Source: Clostridium sp. KNHs205
Lineage (GTDB): Bacteria; Bacillota; Clostridia; Lachnospirales; Lachnospiraceae
Assembly (NCBI RefSeq): GCF_000702945.1
Contig: NZ_JNLE01000003.1
Location: forward strand, 1,411,501 to 1,475,500
DNA length: 64,000 nt
Direction: 5' to 3'
Part shown: positions 37,426 through 46,813 of the stretch, piece by piece
How the letters are laid out: each line of letters begins with the position of its first letter
Position numbering within the stretch: the first letter of the stretch is position 1
The notes under the pieces: generated by a model
The model's database searches: none
Seen by the model: only the letters and a program-made list of their open reading frames with translations
What the model was told of the DNA's origin: nothing
Translations under genes and position numbers: made by a program

Positions 37426-37761
37426 GACCGAGCCTAAAAAGTTAAATTATAGTAGGAGTACTTTGAGTTCAGAAGCTTTGGTCATAAACATGCCCAGGCT
37501 AAAATCCAAATGTATTGGAAGTGCGAAGCCCCTCAAAACTCTCCATACTGGATATTAGTGTTGTGCACTATGACGAATTGCTACATTGATACCAAAGAAT
37601 CTGTGAGGTCTGAAATCATCAGCTTACAGGTTTTTTGGTTTTTTTCATATAACCCTTAAATTAATAAGTAAAAACCTGAAAAAATGGAAAAATATTAGTA
37701 AGGCTTATAAATTTAATTAGCAGAAACTAAGGGCTTAGAGCTGGAAATTACGATTTTTCTA
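37426..37761. other. Spacer upstream of purC without a recognised gene
   Basis: Transcription from 37417 would cross this region. A possible 31-codon frame from TTG 37463, behind AGGAG, is too short to support. CAGGTTTT and AAAACCTG around 37627-37675 could pair at a distance. I see no purine riboswitch. Confidence 0.4.
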
Positions 37762-37789
37762 TTGCGCTTCTAGTTTTGTAGGATATAAT
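37762..37789 (+). promoter_or_regulatory. purC promoter
   Basis: TTGCGC (37762-37767), a 16-nt spacer and a perfect TATAAT (37784-37789), about 68 nt before the start codon. Confidence 0.65.
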
Positions 37790-37856
37790 AAGAAGAGTAA
37801 GACAAGCTTTGGGTGTTAATAACATGATGTGATGAGAACACAGATAGGAGCCGAAT

Positions 37857-38564
37857 ATGGAAAAGTTAGAGATGCTTTATGAAGGTAAGGCTAAAAAAGT
37901 TTTTAAAACAGCACAGGAAGATGTTTATATTGTTGATTATAAAGACGATGCAACTGCATTTAATGGCTTAAAGAAAGGAACCATAATCGGAAAAGGTGTT
38001 ATTAACAACCGAATGTCCAATCATCTGTTTAAATTACTGGAAAAAGAAGGCGTAACCACACACTTTATTGAAGAATTAAGTGACAGGGAAACTGCTGTTA
38101 AGAAAGTTGAAATAGTACCCTTAGAGGTTATTATTCGAAATGTATCCGCCGGAAGCTTTGCCAAGAAGTTAGGAATGGAAGAGGGCATTAAATTACTTGC
38201 TCCCACTTTGGAATTCAGCTATAAGAATGATGACCTGGGAGATCCTATGATCAATGATTATTATGCCATTGCCTTAGGTCTTGCTACAAGAGAAGAAATT
38301 GATAAGATAACTGAAATGACTTTTAAGGTAAATGAAGTACTGAGCAGATATTTTGCGGAGTGTGGCATTGAATTAATAGATTTTAAGATAGAATTCGGAA
38401 GACATAAGGGAGAAGTTATCCTGGCAGATGAGATTTCACCGGACACCTGCAGACTATGGGATATCAAGACCCGCGAAAAATTAGATAAAGACCGTTTCAG
38501 AAGAGATATGGGTAATGTAGAAGATGCTTATAAGGAAGTATTACAGAGAATCGGTCTCGCTTAA
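37857..38564 (+). CDS. purC: SAICAR synthetase
   Basis: This 235-residue enzyme couples CAIR with aspartate to form SAICAR in purine synthesis, using ATP. The start [13 protein letters not shown] forms the ATP-binding loop. Signatures include [31 protein letters not shown] near residue 90, [16 protein letters not shown] near 122 and [14 protein letters not shown] near 189. Length is standard. TAGGAG precedes ATG 37857. It heads a purC-purF-purB cluster in pathway-related order. Confidence 0.97.
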   Translation: MEKLEMLYEGKAKKVFKTAQEDVYIVDYKDDATAFNGLKKGTIIGKGVINNRMSNHLFKLLEKEGVTTHFIEELSDRETAVKKVEIVPLEVIIRNVSAGSFAKKLGMEEGIKLLAPTLEFSYKNDDLGDPMINDYYAIALGLATREEIDKITEMTFKVNEVLSRYFAECGIELIDFKIEFGRHKGEVILADEISPDTCRLWDIKTREKLDKDRFRRDMGNVEDAYKEVLQRIGLA

Positions 38565-38737
38565 AGCTACAGTCTGGGTTGTTGCAAATAGAAGGAATGG
38601 TATGTACTGTACCGGATTTTGCAGCAGCCCATTCTTAATTAAGGTCAGTAAACCTTTGGTATGGAATAAGGATGTATAAACTGATATTGCTATAAGAACA
38701 AAATACCTGTATTAGTTTGTATCAGAAAGGATTTTAA

Positions 38738-40180
38738 ATGGATAAGAGCGCGCAATTTGACACCTGGGATTCAGATGAGTTACATGAAGAATGCGGAGTT
38801 TTTGGAATCTATGACTTCGACGGCAATGATATTGCTTCAACCATTTATTACGGACTATTTGCTTTACAGCACAGAGGACAGGAAAGCTGCGGAATTGCAG
38901 TAAGCGATACCAATGGTCCCAAGGGCAGTGTAAAGTCTTATAAGGGTTTGGGACTGGTAAATGAGGTGTTCACACCGGAAAGCCTGGAGGGCTTGCAGGG
39001 AAATATCGGCGTTGGCCATGTACGTTATTCAACCGCAGGAGCCAGCAACAGAGAGAATACCCAGCCCCTGGTTTTAAATTATGTCAAAGGAACACTGGCA
39101 CTTGCACATAATGGTAACCTGGTCAATGCCATGGAATTAAAAGATAAGCTGTCCTATACAGGAGCAATCTTTCAGACCACCATAGATTCAGAAGTTATAG
39201 CCTATCTCATAGCAAGGGAGAGATTACAGACCCGCAGCGTAGAAGAGGCTGTAAAGAACGCCATGGTAAAATTAAAGGGAGCATATTCCCTGGTTATCAT
39301 GAGCCCAAGAAAGTTAATCGGTGCAAGAGATCCTTTTGGCTTCCACCCCCTTTGTATCGGCAAAAGAGGAAATTCCTACATTCTGGCATCAGAAAGTACG
39401 GCTCTTGACACAATTGGTGCAGATTTTGTTAGAGACGTGGAACCCGGTGAAGTTGTTATGATCAACAAAGACGGAATTCATTCGGATATGTCACTGGCAC
39501 AGCCGACGAAAGCAAAATGTATTTTTGAGTATATTTATTTTGCAAGACCGGACAGCTATATTGACAATATCAGCGTATATAATTCCAGAATTATGGCGGG
39601 AAGGATACTGGCACAGACCCACCCTGTGGAAGCAGATATTGTTGTAGGAGTGCCGGATTCCGGTAATGCTGCCGCTTACGGTTATTCCCTGGAGTCGGGA
39701 ATACAGCTGGCAACTGCCTTTGTAAAGAACAGCTATGTGGGAAGAACCTTTATTAAGCCCAAGCAGTCCATGAGAGAATCCAGTGTAAGGGTTAAGCTAA
39801 ATGTAATAAAAGATGTAGTTAAGGGAAAGCGTGTTATTATGATAGATGATTCTATTGTAAGAGGCACCACCAGTGAACGTATTGTAAGAATGCTTAAGAA
39901 TGCAGGAGCCAGTGAGGTCCATGTAAGAATCAGTTCACCACCTTTTCTCTACCCCTGTTATTTTGGAGTGGATGTACCCTCCGATGACCAGCTGATTGCC
40001 CATAACAATACAGTTGAAAATATATGTGATATGATTGGTGCAGATTCTCTTGGATATCTGGGTGTGGACAGGCTCAGCGAGCTTATAGAAGGTGACAAGG
40101 GGTATTGTGATGCCTGCTTTACAGGAAATTATCCCATAGAGCCGCCTACAGAAGATATACGTGGTGAGTATGACAGATAA
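38738..40180 (+). CDS. purF: Amidophosphoribosyltransferase
   Basis: This 480-residue enzyme catalyses the committed step of purine synthesis, PRPP plus glutamine to phosphoribosylamine. The N-terminal nucleophile Cys is at residue 19 (EECGVFGIYDF), so an 18-residue propeptide must be removed, as in the Bacillus-type enzyme. The glutaminase has HVRYSTAG and the PRTase motif is VIMIDDSIVRGTTSERI near residue 365. C-terminal cysteines (PPFLYPCYF, YCDACF) together with CIFEYIYFARPDS fit the Fe-S cluster of this class. AGAAAGGA precedes ATG 38738. Confidence 0.96.
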   Translation: MDKSAQFDTWDSDELHEECGVFGIYDFDGNDIASTIYYGLFALQHRGQESCGIAVSDTNGPKGSVKSYKGLGLVNEVFTPESLEGLQGNIGVGHVRYSTAGASNRENTQPLVLNYVKGTLALAHNGNLVNAMELKDKLSYTGAIFQTTIDSEVIAYLIARERLQTRSVEEAVKNAMVKLKGAYSLVIMSPRKLIGARDPFGFHPLCIGKRGNSYILASESTALDTIGADFVRDVEPGEVVMINKDGIHSDMSLAQPTKAKCIFEYIYFARPDSYIDNISVYNSRIMAGRILAQTHPVEADIVVGVPDSGNAAAYGYSLESGIQLATAFVKNSYVGRTFIKPKQSMRESSVRVKLNVIKDVVKGKRVIMIDDSIVRGTTSERIVRMLKNAGASEVHVRISSPPFLYPCYFGVDVPSDDQLIAHNNTVENICDMIGADSLGYLGVDRLSELIEGDKGYCDACFTGNYPIEPPTEDIRGEYDR

Positions 40181-40477
40181 GTGACGGATACAGCTTCTCG
40201 TAAATAGTGGGAACAAATTTTATATGGGATGAGTAAAGTAGTGCCAGGGCTTATAAGATAATAATCTTCAGTGGTTGTTTTATGAATTTCTAAAAAGAAC
40301 TTGCAAAATCTCATAATTTTAAGGATAATTGGATAGAGAGAATAAAAGGGGAGTGCCTGAATTGAATTAAAAGACTGGCAGTCCCCACATCTGCGGTCAG
40401 GTCATAGAATAGGCAATGATGCATATGGTTAGCACAGTAACGGCTTGAGAAAAGCGCCGTCAATACAGGAGGAAGCA

Positions 40478-41911
40478 ATGAGTAATGATAAATATATAAG
40501 CCCCATGTCAGAGAGATATGCCAGCAAACAAATGCAATATATCTTTTCCCCCGATATGAAATTCAGAACCTGGAGAAAGCTATGGATAGCACTTGCTGAG
40601 GCAGAAAATGAACTTGGGCTTCCTGTGACAAGAGAACAGATTGAGGAATTGAAGAAATATCAGGATGACATTAACTATGAGGTAGCAAAGGAAAGAGAAG
40701 CCCTGGTACGCCATGATGTTATGTCCCATGTTTATGCTTATGGTGTACAATGCCAGAAAGCCAAGGGGATTATCCATCTTGGTGCAACCTCCTGTTATGT
40801 TGGTGATAATACAGATATTATCGTTATGACGGAGGCTTTAAAGTTAATTCGCACAAAACTTCTTAATGTCATGGATAAGCTTAAGAGCTTTGCCATGGAA
40901 TACAGAGATCTACCGACCCTTGCTTTTACACATTTTCAGCCGGCACAGCCTACTACAGTAGGAAAGAGAGCGGCACTGTGGCTCATGGAATTAAAACTGG
41001 ATTTTGATGATGTGGAATATCTGATTGATTCCATGAGACTACTTGGCTCAAAAGGTACCACCGGTACCCAGGCAAGCTTTTTGGAATTGTTTGAAGGAGA
41101 CCATGAAAAAGTAAAAGCACTGGATAAAAAGATTGCGGAGAAAATGGGCTATGTGGATTGTTACCCCGTATCCGGTCAGACTTATTCCAGAAAAGTAGAT
41201 ACCAGAGTATTAAATGTACTTGCAGGAATTGCAGCCAGTGCACATAAATTCTCAAATGATATCAGGTTGTTGCAGCATTTAAAGGAAATTGAAGAGCCCT
41301 TTGAGAAGAATCAGATTGGTTCCTCTGCTATGGCCTATAAGAGAAATCCAATGAGAAGCGAACGTATTGCATCTCTGGCTAATTATGTTATCTGTGATGC
41401 CTTAAACCCTGCCATAACCTCCTCTACCCAATGGTTTGAGAGGACCCTTGATGATTCAGCGAATAAACGTATCAGCGTACCGGAAGGCTTTCTGGCAGTG
41501 GACGGAATTCTTGATCTTTATTTAAACGTAGTAGACGGCCTGGTGGTTTATCCAAAGGTTATTGAAAAGCACATTATGGCGGAGCTTCCTTTTATGGCCA
41601 CAGAAAACATTATGATGGATGCTGTAAAAGCAGGCGGTGACAGACAGGAACTTCATGAAAAGATTCGTACCCTTTCCATGGAGGCTGGGCGTAATGTAAA
41701 GGAAAAGGGACTCGATAACAATCTGTTGGAATTAATTGCTGCAGATCCTTCCTTTAACCTGACCCTGGAAGAACTGAAGCAGACCATGGATCCTAAGAAG
41801 TATGTAGGACGTTCCAAGGAGCAGGTGGAGGAATTTATTGATGAGGTAATTAATCCGCTTTTAGAAGAGAATAAAGAGACTCTTGGAATGACAGCGGACA
41901 TTAAGGTTTGA
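40478..41911 (+). CDS. purB: Adenylosuccinate lyase
   Basis: This 477-residue fumarase/aspartase-superfamily enzyme cleaves SAICAR and adenylosuccinate, acting twice in purine synthesis. It shows IIHLGATSCYVGDNTDI near residue 90, LAFTHFQPAQPTTVGKR near 147 and the signature SSAMAYKRNPMRSERI near 281. ATG 40478 has AGGAGG 6 nt upstream; the longer frame from TTG 40445 runs through that site. It follows purF by about 300 nt that hold no gene. Confidence 0.96.
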   Translation: MSNDKYISPMSERYASKQMQYIFSPDMKFRTWRKLWIALAEAENELGLPVTREQIEELKKYQDDINYEVAKEREALVRHDVMSHVYAYGVQCQKAKGIIHLGATSCYVGDNTDIIVMTEALKLIRTKLLNVMDKLKSFAMEYRDLPTLAFTHFQPAQPTTVGKRAALWLMELKLDFDDVEYLIDSMRLLGSKGTTGTQASFLELFEGDHEKVKALDKKIAEKMGYVDCYPVSGQTYSRKVDTRVLNVLAGIAASAHKFSNDIRLLQHLKEIEEPFEKNQIGSSAMAYKRNPMRSERIASLANYVICDALNPAITSSTQWFERTLDDSANKRISVPEGFLAVDGILDLYLNVVDGLVVYPKVIEKHIMAELPFMATENIMMDAVKAGGDRQELHEKIRTLSMEAGRNVKEKGLDNNLLELIAADPSFNLTLEELKQTMDPKKYVGRSKEQVEEFIDEVINPLLEENKETLGMTADIKV

Positions 41912-41990
41912 TTGAACGTCTGGATATCGAGAATATGTCTGATAGATATAGAAAAGGCTGAAAGACACATTATCAAGAAAACAAAAATTT

Positions 41991-42018
41991 CAGGCTGGGT
42001 ATACGCCCAGCCTGTTGC
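41991..42018 (+). terminator. Terminator after purB
   Basis: CAGGCTGGG (41991-41999), loop TATACG and CCCAGCCTG (42006-42014), then TTGCTTT. The T-run is imperfect. Confidence 0.65.
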
Positions 42019-42077
42019 TTTACATAAAAACTAACATAAATTTTTAGAAATAAACGTGACTTTCATTAGGTTTTTGT

Positions 42078-42709
42078 TTATTTTTTTATTTTACAGCTTA
42101 AATAAAATACTTCCCTTTTCCTTCCATATCCCAGTTTTTTAGCCCATTTTGTATTCATTTTTATCAAATCTTCATTGGTTAAAACTGAGACTTTGTTAAT
42201 ACTTATTCCATAATTTTCATATACATATTTTAATTTCTGGCTGAAATAGGCAATGCTTAAGGCTGGAAGCGCGCTCTCTCTTTTATTACCTGCTTTTCAT
42301 AAAAATCACAATAGCTGATACATATATCTAAAGCTGCATCTGTTTTGGCAATTTTGTATATACTATTTAAGACTTCAGGTTCTCCTTTAATAATTCCATC
42401 CCGAAGACTTCCCCATGGAAGATTAATAGATATTTGGTCTGCTTTACCATATAAAGTATCCGGTAAAGCTTCTGCCTTGGCAACGACATACATCACATTG
42501 CTAAGCCCGCCTTTTTCGGGTTTCTTTGCTGATTTTACGGAGTAGGGCCGCATGGCGGCTGCAGCCGAATCGACGCCTATGAACATAGCGTCTCTATTCT
42601 GCCTGGCTTTTCTATATACAAATTCACCTTCACCTGTACCGATATCAATGTTCAGAGATCTAAATCCCTTTATAAGATTATCAAATTCTGCAGAACCGAT
42701 TTCTTTCAT
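42078..42709 (-). pseudogene. 16S rRNA (adenine-1408-N1)-methyltransferase family (KamB/NpmA-like), frameshifted
   Basis: The first frame (42709 down to 42257) encodes IDIGTGEGEFVYRKARQ, a SAM site, then KPEKGGLSNVMYVVAKAEALP and INLPWGSLRDGI. All are hallmarks of the KamB/NpmA family, which methylates A1408 of 16S rRNA and confers aminoglycoside resistance. The frame stops early after KERARFQP. A different frame then continues as LPALSIAYFSQKL and ends TKWAKKLGYGRKREVFYL, matching the expected family C-terminus, to a stop at 42078. The shift lies at a GCGCGC run (42269-42274); removing 2 nt rejoins the frames. No good ribosome site precedes the start. Either the gene is dead or the run is misread. 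Confidence 0.8.
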
Positions 42710-42774
42710 TTTATTTATTACGTATAAATATCAAATGTGGTAAAATCAGAATAAAAAATAGAAGGAGTCCACCT

Positions 42775-43479
42775 ATGAATGATTGTACCATTGGGATTTT
42801 AGCCGGTATGGGACCAAGATCAACTGCACCCTTCATCGATTTGGTAGTAAATGAATGCCAGTTACAGTACGGAGCTAAATATGATGAAGAATTCCCCAAA
42901 ATGATGATATATTCTTTACCTACTCCATTTTTTATTGACCGTCCCATAAACCATGATCTCATGAAGAAAACCATAACAAAAGGATTGCAAGAACTTGAAT
43001 CCACCGGTGTAAATTTTATTGCAGTACCCTGCAATACTGCACATATTTATTATAGTGAGCTGAAAGCTTCTGTTCAGGTGCCCTTATTGAATATCGTTGA
43101 AGAAACCCTTAAAAACCTGCCTGTCGTTTCCCAAAGAGTAACCTTATTTTCAACAAGCTCTACTTTTGAGTCAGATATTTACCAAAAAGGTATACAAAAG
43201 GCCGGTCACAAATTTATCTTTAAACAGGAATGGCAGTCCACAATAAATAATCTGATTCAGTGTATTAAAACAAATAAAAATGATGACCAAAACAAACGTC
43301 TATGGGAAAACCTGATAAAACAGGTGAATCAAGAATTCATTGATTATATCATAATTGCCTGTACGGATTTAAATGTTGTTGTGGATTTGTTAACGGCACC
43401 GGTACATTTTATTGATTCCTCTAAATGTCTGGCTTCAGCTGTGGTAAAAAAATATATGGAATCAGCAAAAAAGAATTAA
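42775..43479 (+). CDS. Aspartate/glutamate racemase family protein
   Basis: This 234-residue protein opens with CTIGILAGMGPRST. The two catalytic cysteines are VPCNTAH near residue 84 and IIACTDLN near 197, the pattern of Asp/Glu racemases that interconvert amino-acid enantiomers without cofactor. Aspartate is the more likely substrate for this subgroup, but specificity is not proven by sequence. GAAGGAG precedes ATG 42775. It is divergent from the frameshifted methyltransferase. Confidence 0.87.
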   Translation: MNDCTIGILAGMGPRSTAPFIDLVVNECQLQYGAKYDEEFPKMMIYSLPTPFFIDRPINHDLMKKTITKGLQELESTGVNFIAVPCNTAHIYYSELKASVQVPLLNIVEETLKNLPVVSQRVTLFSTSSTFESDIYQKGIQKAGHKFIFKQEWQSTINNLIQCIKTNKNDDQNKRLWENLIKQVNQEFIDYIIIACTDLNVVVDLLTAPVHFIDSSKCLASAVVKKYMESAKKN

Positions 43480-43734
43480 GCAATACGGACTATTTTGGAA
43501 CATATAAACAGTATATAAACAGGCAGTAATACATAACCTCTGAAAAACATGGAAGTAATTCCCTGTCTTAAACTGAAATAACCGGAGGGCTGTAAAATAC
43601 ACCGCTAGAACGAAAAAACAACTGGCAGGCTGCTGTAAAATAGCCTTGCAATTACCTGAGTAACCCCTTACAATAGAGATGTATGTAATGTTATTACTAC
43701 GGTAGTTAAAAACAGGAAAGCGAGGAGCAGGAGT

Positions 43735-44013
43735 ATGGAATTTAAACAGGAACCAAACCGTATCTATCTGGAAGACGGAGAAGGTAAGACAATTGCGGAA
43801 GTTACTTTCCCCGAGATCTATGCAGGAACAGTAAATGTCAATCATACCTTTGTAGATGATTCCCTGAGAGGACAGGGTATTGCCGGAAAATTAATGGAAG
43901 AGCTGACACAAAAGCTTCGTGCCGAAAATAAAAAGGCGGTGCTGACCTGTTCCTATGCAGTAAAATGGTTTGAAAAGAATACAGAGTATGCGGATTTAGT
44001 TAAGAAGGTTTAA
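43735..44013 (+). CDS. Small GNAT-family N-acetyltransferase (YjdJ-type)
   Basis: This 92-residue protein has the acetyl-CoA pyrophosphate loop SLRGQGIAGKLM near residue 43 and ends CSYAVKWFEKNTEYADLV, typical of the minimal YjdJ-like GNAT proteins. The acceptor is unknown. AGGAG precedes ATG 43735. The flanking spacers (43480-43734 and 44014-44227) show no other gene. Confidence 0.85.
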   Translation: MEFKQEPNRIYLEDGEGKTIAEVTFPEIYAGTVNVNHTFVDDSLRGQGIAGKLMEELTQKLRAENKKAVLTCSYAVKWFEKNTEYADLVKKV

Positions 44014-44227
44014 TTTAAATGCCGAGATTATAGCATATAAATTAAGCGCATGAACACATAAATGCTATAGTAACTTATATTGGTTTTGTTTGGATAGATT
44101 TGAGAATATATAAGTTAATGAGGCTTTTTATTACCTGCCAAAGTATAAAAATATATCCTGTTTTATGCTTGGCAGGAAAAAATTGAACTTATATGTTAAT
44201 CTGTCTGTGTTAAGGAAAGAGGATGGG

Positions 44228-44569
44228 ATGAACATACAAATTTTCGGGAAATCCAAATGTTTTGATACGAAAAAAGCAGAAAGGTATTTCAAGGAAAGAA
44301 GAATTAAGTATCAGATGATAGACTTAAGGAAGCACGGTATGAGCCTTGGCGAATATAAAAGTGTGAAAACGGCTGTGGGCAGTATGAGCAGACTGATGGA
44401 TGAGCATTCCAGGGAATATGAAGAGAATTATGTAAAGTACCTGTCAGATGAAGTAGATAAAGAAGAAAAGCTCCTGGAGCATCAAGGGATGTTTCAGACC
44501 CCTATCGTAAGAAACGGCAGACAGGCAACAGTGGGATATCAGCCTGATATCTGGAAAGACTGGGTATAG
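44228..44569 (+). CDS. ArsC/Spx-family thioredoxin-fold protein
   Basis: This 113-residue protein begins MNIQIFGKSKCFDTKKAERYF, with a single N-terminal Cys in a CxxT context, and ends MFQTPIVRNGRQATVGYQPD, where the cis-Pro TP is conserved. It resembles ArsC-related proteins; the lone Cys and lack of the full arsenate Arg triad make arsenate reduction unproven. I chose ATG 44228 with AAAGAGG 5 nt upstream over ATG 44165, which adds 21 residues not seen in the family. Confidence 0.75.
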   Translation: MNIQIFGKSKCFDTKKAERYFKERRIKYQMIDLRKHGMSLGEYKSVKTAVGSMSRLMDEHSREYEENYVKYLSDEVDKEEKLLEHQGMFQTPIVRNGRQATVGYQPDIWKDWV

Positions 44570-44609
44570 GCTAAGATATTAAGTAATCCTCGGGATACGA
44601 AAGGCACAT

Positions 44610-45494
44610 ATGGATATAAGTCTGGAATACTATAAAATATTTTATTACGTGGCAAAGACAGGAAGCTTTACGGCAGCAGCTGAGAAACTGAGTATCTCCC
44701 AGCCTGCTGTCAGTCAGGCTGTCAAGCTGCTGGAAAGAGAGCTTGACGGAAGCTTTTTTTTGCGGACACAAAAAGGAGTAAGGCTCACACCGGAAGGTGA
44801 AATGCTCTATTCCTACATAGCTGCAGGGTATGAGAGTATTTTAAAGGGTGAGGAGCTTTTAAGAAGGAGGCTTGACCTGGAAAATGGTGAAATCAGAATA
44901 GGTGCCAGTGATATGACGCTGAAATACTATCTGCTGCCCTATCTGGAAGAGTTTCATGACAAATATCCCGGCATTAAGGTAAGTGTAACCAATGCACCGA
45001 CCCCTGAGACCCTGGAATATTTATATAATGGTAAGATTGATTTCGGCATTGTAAGCGAGCCCTTTACGGCGAAAGCTTCGGTGAAGACCAAACAGGTCAA
45101 AGAAATACGAGACATATTTGTAGCAGGCAGCAGATTTTCGCACCTGTCCGGCAAAGAGCTGGAATACAGGGATTTGGAAGAACTGCCTATTATCTGCCTG
45201 GAGGGACTCACCAGTACAAGGACATATGTGGACCAGATACTAAAAAATAACGGTGTAGTATTAAAACCGGAATTTGAACTTGCAACCAGTGATATGATCG
45301 TGCAGTTTTCTTTAAGGAACCTTGGTATAGGCTCTGTTGTCAATGACTTTGCAAAAGAGTATATCAAAAATGGTGAGCTCTTCGAGCTTGCCCTGAAAAG
45401 ACAGCTGCCACCAAGACATTATTGTATCGTTACCAGTTCTAAGAACCCGGTGTCTATAGCAGCCGGTAAACTCCTTGATATGATGGAAGGCTAA
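44610..45494 (+). CDS. LysR-family transcriptional regulator
   Basis: This 294-residue protein has an N-terminal winged HTH (TGSFTAAAEKLSISQPAVSQ, residues about 16-35) and a periplasmic-binding-like effector domain (IRIGASDMTLKYYLLPYLEE from about 95). The effector and target are unknown; no divergent partner gene exists, since both neighbours are on the same strand. It follows the ArsC-like gene by 40 nt and may be co-transcribed with it. Confidence 0.9.
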   Translation: MDISLEYYKIFYYVAKTGSFTAAAEKLSISQPAVSQAVKLLERELDGSFFLRTQKGVRLTPEGEMLYSYIAAGYESILKGEELLRRRLDLENGEIRIGASDMTLKYYLLPYLEEFHDKYPGIKVSVTNAPTPETLEYLYNGKIDFGIVSEPFTAKASVKTKQVKEIRDIFVAGSRFSHLSGKELEYRDLEELPIICLEGLTSTRTYVDQILKNNGVVLKPEFELATSDMIVQFSLRNLGIGSVVNDFAKEYIKNGELFELALKRQLPPRHYCIVTSSKNPVSIAAGKLLDMMEG

Positions 45495-45705
45495 TTCTTA
45501 GATTCATAGTCCACTGGAATGAATACTTTAATGAGTGAAAGACTTTATTTTAACAAGTGAATTAATTTATCATCTCAAGGTATAAAAACTGGAAATAATA
45601 TATATTTTCATATCTGGAGAGTTAAAAAGAGATAGTTTTATTATATACATAGCAAATAGGAAGGATTAAGTCAGCTAAGAGTATTGGGCAGGCTGATGGG
45701 ACAAC

Positions 45706-46218
45706 ATGAGAAGAATAGCAAAATTTGAAAAAGTTACATTAGAACAGTTTAAGAAAGATTGGAGCGATACTTTCCCTGATACAGATGCAGAGGAAGTTGT
45801 TACTATATATGAAGCCATAGAACTGCCGAAACGTGCTACAAAAGGCTCTGCTGGGTATGATTTCTACAGTCCCCTGGACTTTAGCCTGTCTCCCAGAGCT
45901 GGAATTAAGATACCTACCGGTATAAGAGTATCTATGGAAGAAGGCTGGGTGCTAAAATGTTATCCAAGAAGTGGCTTGGGCTTTAAATTCAGGCTGCAGA
46001 TGAATAATACCGTTGGTATCATTGACAGTGATTATTATTATTCCGACAATGAGGGACATATCTTTGCCAAGGTTACAAACGATTCCAATGAAGGAAAAGT
46101 TGCCGAAGTAAAAGCTGGCTCAGGTTTTATGCAGGGAATATTTGTGGAATATGGAATAACCGTAGATGATGAGTGTGAAGAAGAGCGTAACGGCGGATTT
46201 GGAAGTACATCGAAATAA
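45706..46218 (+). CDS. dut: dUTP diphosphatase
   Basis: This is a 170-residue trimeric-type dUTPase. All five motifs are visible: SAGYDFYSP (motif 1, near residue 48), YPRSGLGFKF (2), GIIDSDYYY (3, with the catalytic Asp), AGSGFMQGIFVEYG (4) and the C-terminal ERNGGFGSTSK (5, P-loop-like arm). It hydrolyses dUTP to dUMP, keeping uracil from DNA. The N-terminus is about 25 residues longer than minimal dUTPases. Confidence 0.9.
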   Translation: MRRIAKFEKVTLEQFKKDWSDTFPDTDAEEVVTIYEAIELPKRATKGSAGYDFYSPLDFSLSPRAGIKIPTGIRVSMEEGWVLKCYPRSGLGFKFRLQMNNTVGIIDSDYYYSDNEGHIFAKVTNDSNEGKVAEVKAGSGFMQGIFVEYGITVDDECEEERNGGFGSTSK

Positions 46219-46301
46219 TAACTTTCTCATGAAGCAAAAGTCAGGACATTTTTTTTATAAAGTTCGGATTGCCAGGCTCTGCCAGGCAGAAAGGAAATGA
46301 A

Positions 46302-46751
46302 ATGAAAGTCTTAGTCAGTGCCTGCCTTTTAGGACTGGATTGCAGATATTGCGGAACGGGTAAATACATTCATGAACTGAAAAGCCTAAGTCAGGAGCAT
46401 CAGTTTATTCCCGTATGTCCTGAACAGCTGGGAGGTCTTCCTACGCCAAGAAATCCGGTGGAGTTAAGGGAGGGGAGAGCTGTTGAACAGGAGGGAGCTG
46501 ACCGAACGGAGCAATTTACTAAAGGTGCCTCAGAAACCTTAAAACTGGCAGAATATTTTGAATGTAAAACAGCCATTTTAAAAGCGAACAGTCCTTCCTG
46601 CGGATACGGCCAGATATATGATGGTACATTTAAGGGTATACTTAAAGAAGGAAAAGGATTAACCTCAGCTCTCCTCCATAAAAATGGGGTTAAGATCTTT
46701 ACAGAAGAGGGCCTGGAAGACTTTAAAGTATATGCCGGGAGAATTGGGTAA
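46302..46751 (+). CDS. DUF523 family protein
   Basis: This 149-residue protein begins MKVLVSACLLGLDCRYCGTG. It has FIPVCPEQLGGLPTPRNPVE and CKTAILKANSPSCGYGQIYDG, the conserved cysteines and order of DUF523 (YbbK) proteins. Function is not established; the cysteines suggest metal or Fe-S binding, by inference. ATG 46302 has AAAGGA 6 nt upstream; the longer TTG 46269 start has none. Confidence 0.88.
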   Translation: MKVLVSACLLGLDCRYCGTGKYIHELKSLSQEHQFIPVCPEQLGGLPTPRNPVELREGRAVEQEGADRTEQFTKGASETLKLAEYFECKTAILKANSPSCGYGQIYDGTFKGILKEGKGLTSALLHKNGVKIFTEEGLEDFKVYAGRIG

Positions 46752-46813
46752 AGCTAATACAGCGTATAAACCTGTTGATTTGTTGTGTGTCGAAACACAC
46801 AGATGGGAGTTCT

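Noticed and set aside
37426..37856. Purine riboswitch or other aptamer before purC
   Set aside because: No conserved purine aptamer core or paired loops could be found.
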